Shown here one piece after another: positions 21,101 through 33,400 of a stretch of 64,000 nucleotides of DNA. The stretch covers positions 13,291,033 to 13,355,032 of the forward strand of contig OY759270.1 of the NCBI GenBank assembly GCA_963662155.1, given 5' to 3'. The notes under the pieces were generated by a model. It made no database searches and had not been told where the DNA came from. It saw only the letters and a list, made by a program, of their open reading frames with translations. Source of the DNA: Lamellibrachia columna. Its lineage: Eukaryota; Annelida; Polychaeta; Sabellida; Siboglinidae. How positions within the stretch are numbered: the first letter of the stretch is position 1; each line of letters opens with the position of its first letter. A program made the translations under genes and the position numbers.

Positions 21101-24100
21101 GCACTGCCTGTAGGGCAGCATCCTCGGGGTAAACAGGGGCAGTGGGTGTGGGGGCAGGTGTGGGGGCGGGGGAGGGTTTGCTGGTAATACTGACAGCAAC
21201 AGTTGTAGCCCCACCCCCGGGGTCCGTAGCCACTGTCGGCATCTGTTGCCGCCGTACGCTGGCTACTTTCTGAGCAACTTCACTTAAATGTCGTTCCTGC
21301 AAAACAGAACCACCGTACTACATGTTCACATATTCATAAATTACAAAGTATTTTCAATGGTGCAGTACTTTATTAATGCCTTGAATATCATCTAAACTAT
21401 TTCATGTACCCTACATGCCAAATGTTACCGCAGTTCTTATACAGAGCCAATACACAGTGGTCTCTCGCTATAAGGACTCCTGATGTAGGGGTAAATCTCT
21501 CAAAAGGAACAACTTTGTAATCCTGCACTACTGGTCTTCCCTATTGTACCCATGGATATAAGGAACAACGTATATATGGAACAGTTTGGCTAAGTACAAA
21601 ATGTTCCACACAGCAAGAGTCCACCATATATCTACCAAGACATATCACATATATTGAAATGTTCAAATAAAGCTCTAATATTTCACAAGACTGAGAAGGC
21701 TAAGGAAGAAAGATGGTGACCCATTGATAATACTGAACTGATATTCCAATAAGCTATAATTACATACTTTTTATAAGATGAAGTAGTACTCCCAGATGTT
21801 GTATGAAGTAGTACTCCCAGATGTTGTATGAAGTAGTACTCCCAGATGTTGTATGAAGTAGTACTCCCAGATGTTGCATGAAGCGCAGCTGCTGCATGTC
21901 GTGTGACGTGTGTGGAATTATTCTACACTGAATATACAAATGCCTACCTGTAAATGTTGGACGAATGACCACTTCTGTCGGCCCAGCGTGTCGCAGCCTT
22001 CCCACTGACAGAGGATCGTAGAACAACTGTGATCAAAGTGGTCCTGCATGGCGTGTTTCACCAACGCCTGACGCCGTTCAAAGCACCTACAGAAACCCAA
22101 ACCACATCTGTCATCAAACATGTATGATCCAAGTCAAACCACATCAGCAGAAAACATGTACGACCCAAGTCAGACCACGTCAGCATCAATGATCAAACAT
22201 GTATGACCCAAGTCAAATCACGTCAGCATCAAACCCAAAGTCCTCCATTGTGTGATGGTGGTGTCACCCATGGAATGTAACAAAATTGTCAAACTACACA
22301 TCTGTTGCCACAACTCATTTATTGAAGAAACGCTAAAGTGAACTAACTTTATGTGTTAAAAGAACATTACTATTCACACAGATTTGTTGTAACTTGTGTC
22401 AATAACATTTAAATATGTAGTGTTGTTGTCAAACCATACAAACTTTTTCAAAAGGCAACTTTTTGTTACAAAACTGGTGACGGTTGCTATCTAGGCAGTT
22501 CTGCTTTTGTGATTGCACATTTAAAGAGTTGTTCTGCAATATTTCATGAAGAACAAAATCATTAATATGAAACAAACAAAGTTACAAATAAGATTGGCAG
22601 TCTTTTTAAACCATGATGCTAAAATACTTTAAACAAGATTATTTTCCAACGTGAACTTAAATATAATATATTATATTACTTACTATAGAGTCAACAAGAA
22701 ATCAAACACCAGCTACATCATCACATTTCCATAGCTGTTCTCAAATCTTTGATTTTGCAAATCTCTGGCACCAAATATTATTTTGTTGTTGTAAAGCTAA
22801 CTCGTGAATGGTATGATAAACAACCTAACTCGTGAATGCATGATAAACAACCTAACTCGTGAATGCATGATAAACAACCTAACTCGTGAATGATATGATA
22901 AACAACCTAACTCGTGAATGCATGATAAACAACCTAACTCGTGAATGCATGATAAACAACCTAACTCGTGAATGATATGATAAACAACCTAACTCGTGAA
23001 TGCATGATAAACAACCTAACTCGTGAATGCATGATAAACAACCTAACTCGTGAATGGTATGATAAACAACCTAACTCGTGAATGCATGATAAACAACCTA
23101 ACTCGTGAATGGTATGATAAACAACCTAACTCGTGAATGCATGATAAACAACCTAACTCGTGAATGATATGATAAACAACCTAACTCGTGAATGCATGAT
23201 AAACAACCTAACTCGTGAATGCATGATAAACAACCTAACTCGTGAATGCATGATAAACAACCTAACTCGTGAATGCATGATAAACAACCTAAATAAACCA
23301 AACCACAAAATACCAAGTAATAAATGATTGTCATTTATCAATGGCTCAATACAGCAGTGCAGTCATTGATGCATTTTTTAAAGAGATTTATCAATGGGTA
23401 CTGGATAAAGCATCTGCCACTTCCTGTGGCTTGTAAACACATATTGTTGGCTTTTAGGAAAACATGAAAACAGAATTATCAATACGACCGATGAATTGAA
23501 TTACAATCATGTTAAAACACGCATATCTCCATGTTTTGGCAGAAAATCTGATGCATTCACAGGACTTTTAATCTGCCTGTTTTATAAATACTTGATTAAA
23601 AACAAGGCTCAGTCATGCAACTGAAAAAACGTGTATGAATATTTCCATAAATTATGCTTGGGTTGCTCTAACTATATTATGACAGGTGGGGTAATTTAAA
23701 TTAAATTGGCTGCAGAACCAAACACTTTAAAATAGCCAATTTAAGAAAACCAGTCCGCAAGTCCTGCCATAAAATCTACTTTTGCATTTTAAATCCGTGT
23801 CTCCATACATCACTTCAACATAATCAAAAAGTACAACAATTGTTTAACAATACTGTAGTGTCTTTACGTAGAACAGTACTGCATTAAATAGTAAACCACA
23901 TTTGTCGAAACTGATAATTTTAATCTCTTACCTTTGACAGCCCACCCACTCGCACATATATTGCACGGCCGTCTCTGCTGCTGCCCCCTGCTGGCCTGAC
24001 TGTGCAGCTGTTGGCTCTGTTGATGTAGGCCGAGCTTCGGAACTGTTGCTCCGACTGCGAGCTGCTTTCTTCTTTTTGCTTGGCTTGCCTCCGAGCGGCG

Positions 24101-27100
24101 ACTTTGCTGCCCGCTTCGAAGCCGACATCGGCGATAATTGAGATCCGCTAGATGGCGTAGCTGTGCTTGTGACACTCGTGGCGACACTGACAATGCACGG
24201 CGCACTGGAAGATGGCATCGGCTGTATCCGCGGCGGTGCTGATGCTGCTGACACCTGGTGTTGAGCACTGACAATCTGCGGCCTTGCTGCGACGATCGGC
24301 GGCTGTGGCAGGATGTTGACCACGTTGATCTGCTGTGACGTGTGTGGTACAGTGGTGCCACTGGTGGCTGCACCCGACACTATCTGTACATGGAACTGAG
24401 TCGGTGCGTCCGTCTGTTGGCCGGTGACAGGCGACACAAAGCGCAACTGCTGCTGTGGCTGGATACTTACCAGTACCTGCTGGGGCTGACTGGTTGCCGA
24501 CGGCAACAGCTGCACCTGCGGCTGACCAACCATTTGCTGCGAGGCAAGCATCGGAGTGGTCAGCATCTGTTGCTGCTGGGCGTTGAGGAAAAGCGGTTGC
24601 GCTCCAGCCACCAGCTGGATGTTGGGCAGCAGCACCTGGGGCTGACCGACTGCAGGAGGCGCCACCGCTGACTGGAAGGCTACGGCAGCGGAGCTACTGG
24701 ACGGCTGACTGCTCACCGGCAGGATCTGTATCTGCTGCCCCTGTCCGGCCATCTGCTGACTCTGCATTACGATCTGCTGACCACCAGTCTGCTGGATCAT
24801 GTGACTTACGAGTTGCGCCTGCGACATGATACCCTGTATGGAGACGGGCTGCATGGCGGCACCGACCGTGCTGGCAATTGAATGCTGAGGTGCCATGGCC
24901 ATTACCATCGGTGGCGAGGCTATTGTCATCATCTGTGGCGTCTGCACCACTCCGCCCGGCACCGCCAGCCCCTGCACCACTGGCTGCGCCGGCAACACTC
25001 CGGCCTGTGCGGCCACCTCGGCGGCGCCAGGTATGTCGGCCGCCAATGCTGCCCTCTCGAGGGCCGACATGCCACTATTGGCGGGCTGCTGCAGGAGAGC
25101 CGCCGACAGTTCGCTCTGACTAGAATTGCTTGAATTCTCTGAGATATCGCCCATTGAGATCTGCTGCAGTTGCTGCTGTTGTTGGAGCTGCTGTTGTGGC
25201 AGCTGCTGCGGTGGCAGCTGCTGCGGTTGTTGCTGCAACATGTTTGCTGTGAGACTAGGTGCTTTGTTAGTGACTACAAGACAGACACCATCGCCCTGTC
25301 CCTTCTCGATGACAGGAGCGCTGGACAGGAGAGTCTGTTTGAGCTGCGAATCATGCGGATGTCTACCGGCAACGTCCCCTTTGTTGCTGACACAGTTGTC
25401 ACCCGTCACACATTCAGACACTGATTTCGAAACAGCCGGATAAAAATTTTTCGCACCCAGCTGGTGACGGTTGCCATCTACGCAGTTCTGCTTAATATCG
25501 GAGCAACCATTCTCAAGAGCTGTCCGCAAGTCCACTTCTGGTTTCTCGTTCTTTTTCACCATTGCCTCCATTGACAAGATTGCCGCCTTCTCGAGCAGCT
25601 CTTCCTGGATCTCGGTGGCAAACGTCTCGCTGTCCTTGCTGAAGCGTTCCGAGCATGTGCCGTTGCTGATGCGGCTCATGACCCCATTCAGGCCAAGAAG
25701 TCGCTCCTTCAAGTCCATTTTGTCTTGTAGCATGTTTGCGACCTTCTCAACGCGCTGGTCATCCCTGAACTTTGAGGGCAACCCAACCTCAGGAAGCTCT
25801 TTTCCACTGTCCATGCACGCTTTAAGCTTTTCTGTCAACACAGTGGATTTCACTGTCGTATCATGTTCATTGAGATGTCGTTTATCCGTGGCATCAACTA
25901 ACAACGGAATGTCGGTTCCAAGGCCATTTGTCAGTCCCGACTTCGCAACCTGGGTATCTGTGGAAGCGACAGGAACACGTTCATCTGTCGTAGTCCGTTC
26001 TTTTAATCCGTGCTCATTCATGCAGTGTTCCACACAATTGATAGGTGTCTTCACGCTGACCACAGCGGTGTTTGCTTTGTCACTACTATTGCCGTTGATG
26101 ACATTTGGAAGTGTTTGCTTGTCAGCACTTTGAGTAGGTAGTGATGCATTGTTTGTGACAACCTGTGCTGTTGAATTATTAAATACACTTTCTATTATAC
26201 CCTGTAGGGTAGACTTATTTGGTGCACTGTCTGTGACAGTCTGTGAGCCAGACCTACTTAATGCATTGTCTGTGGTGTTCTGCACAACAGATTTACTAAA
26301 TGCACTGTCCGTGACATTTTGCACATCTGACGTACATGACGTTTTGTTTGTGACACTTTGCACGGATGACATATTTGACGAATCAACCGTGACACCTTGT
26401 GGGTTTGACTTACACGGTTCGATGCACAAATTCTGTTGACCCTGTTTTCGTTGCATAGCAGTGTTCGATGCATCTGACATGTCGTTGGCACACGACACAT
26501 TGGCCGGCAGTTGACATGACGGCGCCGACACGGTGTTCAGCATCGACGTGTGCGCCACCTGCTGTGGTTTCTTGAATGACTGGTCGGCCTGCGCTTGTTT
26601 CTCGAGCTCCTGCTCAAGCAGAGTCACATAGCGATTCTCAATCTTCTCTATCATCGCTTCAGTAGCACCACATGTGTGGTCATTGAGTCGCTCGATCTTT
26701 GCCCTTGATACCGAATAGCGTCCGTCGTCATCGGCAGTGGTGCTCGAAACGTCCACCAGTTGCTGGCTGTTTTCGACGCACTGGATCATGCTAGCTACAA
26801 CTGACTTCTCAGAGTGCAACAAGTCCTGAGCACGCTCACTCTTCGTGCAGACCTCCATGCCCTCTGTTGAGTGACTCGGGGGTGGATGCTTTGGCAGCGG
26901 CAGCGACTGTGGCTTGGAATGCCCCAACATCGGCGAATGCGACCGAAAGGATGGCGTCGACGCCGACGACATGGCCAAAACCTTCCTCGATATGAACTTG
27001 CCGTCAGCCGAGCGCGGCTGATCATTGAATGGCCGTTTCTCGGCGGTGCCACATTTACGCTGCATCGCATGCGGTGGCGGAGATGACCAATGACCCTGAG

Positions 27101-30100
27101 ACTGCATCTGCTGCTGCTGATAAAACTGCTGCTTGACGGCATCGCTGCCATCGCCAGCCTGCTGACGCCGGTGCATGTGAACTTTATTAGCGAGCAAGCT
27201 CTTGATGAGACTTGAGTCAGTCGACTTGCCATCAGGGGTGTACGCCATGTCCTGGGGCATAGAGGGGCGCAGTGGTGAGCCAGCGCCAGCAGCGTGGACC
27301 ATCCGGTGCGGTGTTGACATGCTGTCGCCCTCATGTGTCATGTGGTGCGGGGTGTTGGATGGGCTGCCAGGGTAGCCAGGCGTCTGCTGGGTGTATTGTG
27401 TACCCCCAGGGTGTTGTGGCATCTGGCACATATCTGAAAATGACAACACTTGTTACACTATAAGTGAGGATATATGGACAGTAGGCAGACTGCCTCGATG
27501 GAATTGGTGGGGTTGTGGCAAAGGTTGATCTGAGAAATTTCACATTTTATATAGACCAGGATAAAATATAAAACAATAAAAAAACTACTACATTTATGTT
27601 TAAAACTGTTATCCTGATGCTAGCGCAGATAAGTTGCAACTAGTTCCTGACCAGATCCCAGAAACCATCAGCATCAGAAAATTACAGGCCTCCAATCTGT
27701 GTGACTTACCAGTGACAGGCTGCGGAGGGAATGCAAGGGGTAGCACGCGTCTGCAAACGCCCCGAAACAATATGTCACTGATGTCCCCTTTCTCCAGTCT
27801 GCCCACATCAGCCTTGGGGAAGACAACCCTAAAACAACAATTACTGCAGTTGAATCTCCACACTACAAGTTTCCAGTGTGACATTCTACTTCATTTTCCC
27901 TTTAATTATGATTTTAACGTTGTCCATATATTTATTTATGTGTTTATGTGTCTTGTGCATAGGAAGTAACAGGTAAACCAATATAAAAATTAGTAGTACC
28001 ACTTTTGACTTCATTACTAATAGTGCCTACATTACTTTGATAAGCAACATTAAACACGAGGACACGAAGTAACATTAGTGAAGGATCAGTGTAGATTGGA
28101 TATCAGGAAGTACGCGTTCTCACAGAGGACAATGAATGAATGGAACAAATTATCTGCAAATTGCATCATGAATATGTTTGAGGTTACTGGGGCGGCTAAT
28201 GTGTGCTAAAGTTTTTTTATTTTTTTCTTCAACATGTTAGGAAATATTGAACTGAACGTCGACACCACAAATAATCACCAGGCACAAACGTCTTATTTCG
28301 AAAATCCATCCTTTAAAAAGCAGTCCTTCGGGAAATACAAGACTTCTTAAAAACGTTGACGGTTCTATAGTAACGACGACGTGTGCATGCACTTAGAACA
28401 AGCATAAATTTGTTCGCCGTGAACACGGAACATATCATCTGGTTACTGTGAGTCCAGTACATTGGGGGACATAAGGGGACATGTCATTACAAGAAAGGGC
28501 TGTTATGTTCTGTCAACCATATGTAAAATGCCAGTAAAAACGTCACATTTCAAGCATGTATCTATTGACATTTCTGTTATCACTAACAACCACGAAACGT
28601 TACCGAATTCAATGTTTTATAAAAACTACAACACTTGCAATGCTGAAATGCAGCATATGAAATGAATGTATCCATGAGCAAAATCACACAAGGTTCTGGA
28701 ACGAATGGTTGAGGGGCTGTCTCAACTTTGTTTTACTTTTGGCTGTCATTCAAAGTTCTGCTAAAAACGTCCTGATCCTATTGCTGCTGTAATTAGTTCA
28801 TGTTAACCAAACTAGCTCATGGGATCATCAGTGACACTGTCATACTTATATGTATGTTGTTTATTTGTTTGAGGGTTTTCTCAAAATTTTATAAGATGGC
28901 ATTATGCGAGTATTTTTTTGAATATTTAAAAAAAAAAATTAATCATGAAACATCACCAAATAAATTTAAATCCCTAAGTATTATTAATATGGAGTATTAT
29001 TTAATATTTTAACTACAATGTGTGAAGAAATGGTTGGTCTATCTTAAAAATAGCCACCCAACTACCTTAAAAACAACAGTGACAAATATCTCAGAAGGGC
29101 AGGTTACACTTACATGAAGAATTGTTGGACTCTTGATAAGTCAATGGTTTCCTTGTCCATTTGCCATGTGGGTTTTTGCTTTGGATGGCAATCTTGTTAA
29201 ATCTCATAATTTAAAGAAGTCACAATCACAGTTTGTGAAAACAACAACAGTACCTGATGCAATTGGCAAAGGTGTTGTCGTTGACACAATAGTTGACTCC
29301 CTGTCTCTTGCAAATAGATAGGTACTCCAGGTAGAGCTGGGATTTGGAGACAGTTGGCAGTGCCTTGGCGTTCTCTGTGGGCCCGCCGTACTCGTAGTAT
29401 GCCTGCACCCAGTTACAGGCCAGAGTCTCGCTATCCATCTGTGGCGCCGCCTGCTGGTTCGTCAGCTGTGACAACCCTAGGGGCGGCGGGGTCGCCACGG
29501 CTTGGGGGTATTCTAGCAGCAAAGAAAGTGTATACATAACCACTGAGGCAGATTTCACCTGGAATATGTAATACCTGAACACGTATTACTGAACACATAT
29601 TACCTGAACACATATTACCCTGAACATGTATTACCCGACATGCTGAACATGGTGTGTGCGGCTTTGGGCTGATCAGATTTAACGCCTCAAAAATTTAAGA
29701 AATTTTACAAATTCATTATAAAAAAATGTGTTCAAACATCCTCAAGGAGCCTTGAACCTTGAATGGATAGATGATCCGGTTTCTTGGTTATTAATATTAA
29801 TCATAATTACCTCTCAAGAAACTTGCAGTTTGTTTTTATAATAATAAAATAAAATAAAGGAGGCGATTAACATCCACAGAAACAAACCTACGCTGAACCG
29901 AGACGTCGGCCAGGAGCTCCCACCAGTCCTACTCCAGCTTGTGTCACATGACATTGGTCATGTGACACATCCGTAACTTCAGTCTGCTGAAGAAGACTGC
30001 GAGATGCAGTCGAAATATCCAAAACAAACTGCAAGTTTCTTGAGAGGTAATTATGATTAATATCCTCAAGGAGCTATTTATTTAATTGGTGATCAAACTG

Positions 30101-30408
30101 TATAATTTGATTACAGAAGCACATCAACATGCAGTCCATTCCACCGTTGTCTTATTATAGCCTGTGGTAATAAAAATCCCTTTTAAAGGCCTTAAAAGCA
30201 ACATCCAATTTAAGGCTTTTTAAGACACACCACACTACCGGATTACCTGAATGTAATACTATTGATACCCTGCAGTATGTCAGGGTCATAACCTCATCAG
30301 AGTGTACCATCAACTGGGCTGGGCTATCCACATGTGTCTGTATGTCTCTGTATTGACCCCCCCCCCGAAGGCTTTCATCACGATTTATGATGACACAAGC
30401 ACAACAGG

Positions 30409-30476
<68 letters not shown>

Positions 30477-33400
30477 CAGGGTGACAATTACACATTCAGG
30501 TCAACCACACACCGTAATATCTGTATTGTACTTTTATGTTTTGAGTGTACTGTAACTATTAAAACAAATCATCATAGCTGCAACATAATTTTACACCAGT
30601 GGGTGCCTGCACGCATGCATACTACTCACTGTGAGTGTAGACTGGAGGTGGGGTTGAGACCGCCCCGTGTGTGTAGTGTTCGGGCAGCAGTTGTTTCTGG
30701 GGTGTCATCACTGCACCAATGTGCTGATGCATGTGTGTGGCAGGGGCCGCGGGAACGTGTTCCACCACCTTGATGCCGACCAGAGAGTTGGGGCCATACG
30801 ACTGAGCCTCCACTGTCACAAGGTGAACCAGTGTGTCTGCAACATTATAAAATATAACTCCTATTGAACCTAAATCTTCAGGAACCCGAGCTCAGAGGCA
30901 CGACAAACCAGAATCGTTAAACATGACATCACATACAGGGATGAGCACAAGTCCTCATCAGGGCAAGGAAATATGCAACATGCACACACATCAAAGTAAA
31001 CAACTGTCAGAAACCATCTATTTAATTTATTCACTAACCAACTATGAGTATATTTTACCCATTTCTTATGCATAGATTTGGAATTAAACACCAAAAGAAT
31101 ATAAATATGGACATATACGCACACACATGCATGCACATAGAAAGTACGTACAAATATGTTGTGTACATTTACAAATATAGTACACACATCAAGTAATACC
31201 ATAACCAATCTTGAAGAAACATACCACCCCCCCATGAGTTGCCCACTTACTGCACACCTTGATGCAACTATTTATTTTTTATTATCCTCTTCATACTCTA
31301 CTTGATGCATGAGGCCACAACTTTACATAACTATCTTTTTTCTATTAACCTCTTAATACTCTAGTTCATGCATGATGCCACAACTTGATGCAATTACCTA
31401 TTTTCTGTTATCCTCTTCATACTCTAGTTGATGTATGAGGCCACAACTTGATGTAATTACCTATTTTCTGTTATCCTCTTCATACTCTAGTTCATGCATG
31501 AGGCCACAACTTGACGTAACTATCTATTTTCTATTATCCTCTTCATACCCTAGTTGATGCATGAGGCCACAACTTGACGTAACTATCTATTTTCTATTAT
31601 CCTCTTCATACTCTAGTTGATGCATGAGGCCACAACTTGACGTAATTATCTATTTTCTATTATCCTCTTCATACTCTAGTTGATGCATGAGGCCACAACT
31701 TGATATAACTATCTTTTTTCTATTATCCTCTTCATACTCTAGTTGATGCATGAGGCCACAACTTGATATAACTATCTTTTTTCTATTATCCTCTTCATAC
31801 TCTAGTTGATGCATGAGGCCACAACTTGATGTAATTACCTATTTTCTGTTATCCTCTTCATACACTACTTGATGCATGAGGCCACAACTTGACATAACTA
31901 TCTTTTTTCTATTAACCTCTTAATACTCTAGTTCATGCATGATGCCACAACTTGATGTAATTATCTATTTTCTGTTATCCTCTTCATACTCTAGTTGATG
32001 CATGAGGCCACAACTTGATGTAACTATCTATTTTCTATTATCCTCTTCATACTCTAGTTGATGCATGAGGCCACAACTTGACGTAATTACATATTTTCTA
32101 TTATCCTCTTCATACTCAAGTTGCTGCTGAGGCCACAACGTGATGTAACAAATTATCAATATTTTAAAACACTGCACAAGTCACTCACAAGCAATTTCAG
32201 TCAAGGTTGCTAAATTTAATGGTTTCTCAGCAATTCATTGCCTATCGCAAATCAGGTACACTGAAGTTAAAATTTGCAGAAATGATTCAAAAATAAAACA
32301 CCCGACAATGACTTGTAACTAAACACAATGAAAACAGAGTGTGTGACTAACCGACTGCTGTCCTGACGTCAGCGATGCATGTGCTGGTGAGTTCGCCGAG
32401 CTCCGACAGTTGGTAGAGGGTTTCTAGTGTGAACACAATCAGCTGGATGTCGTGTAGTGTAAGCATGCGCACTATGTTCTCGTAGATGACCATGTCTAGG
32501 TTCTCTGCCAGTAGCGTCTCATTCTGTTCTACCTGGCACAGGTGTGCTAACACATCCATACCTGTAAACACACACATTGTTTCAATCTGTTCTACCTGGC
32601 ATATGTGCACCAACACATCCAGATTAACCAGTTACACCGTGTGGAATTTATCAAACCAACAGGTTTTTTAAGTTTCTGAATTACTCTTGGTTTTTTTTAC
32701 TGCACTGGTTTTCTTTTTGACTAGCAAAAATCACAAATGTCATTCAAAACATAATACCATTGACAGTTCCCTATATTCAAATTGTTTTCTTTGATGTCTT
32801 GGTCACGTACCACTGACTATTTCGAACTTGTCGACTGAACTGATGCATCGAGACAATGTTCTCATCATCAGTTGTGTTGTGCGATAGTCGATCGGGTCAA
32901 GCGCCATCTACAAAGAGACAATGCCTGAGTTATTGTCACCGAGTCAGTTTCCCATCACATGCAATATGTCAACAAAACAAAACTGGTTGTATGATTTTAT
33001 AAAGTCTTAGTTTGGCCAGGGAATTTTCAAAGAATCACATCGTTATAATACTGCAGACTACATAAACAAAACGGACAAGGTAAATTTTTGTACAACGCTG
33101 CTGTGCCATAAACTGATGATGTAATATACCATTACAAACAACCTTTCTACAATTAGCATAAAAGCAGACATACTGTTGTAATACAACATTAGAAACAGTC
33201 TGTAATTATCCACTACTTGGCTACAAGAAGTTCTGGTTAGATATAACTGACACACATAGAACGCCCAGCTCACCCTTAGCGCCATGTTGGCCAGCGTGTC
33301 AAGTCCCAGCTGCTTCAGAGAGTTGTACTTATTGTGGATACACAGCATGAGAAACCTGTAGCAGCAGCAACACCATACAGTGGACATTTCTCTTATGGAA

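Noticed and set aside
21450..21620. Second pogo-like element (CAGTGGTCTCTCGCTATAAG)
   Set aside because: Only one terminal-repeat-like end was found; the matching end and target duplication are missing.
22796..23292. CRISPR-like regular repeat array
   Set aside because: Tandem units without unique spacers in a eukaryotic intron; a minisatellite.
24342..27463. Plus-strand ORFs opposite the large ARID2 exon, including a Cys-rich one at 25,126-25,443 and a 220-codon one at 25,471-26,133
   Set aside because: Antisense shadows; the Cys runs come from reading GCTGCTG-type Gln codons on the wrong strand, while the minus strand encodes ARID2 with intact splice junctions.
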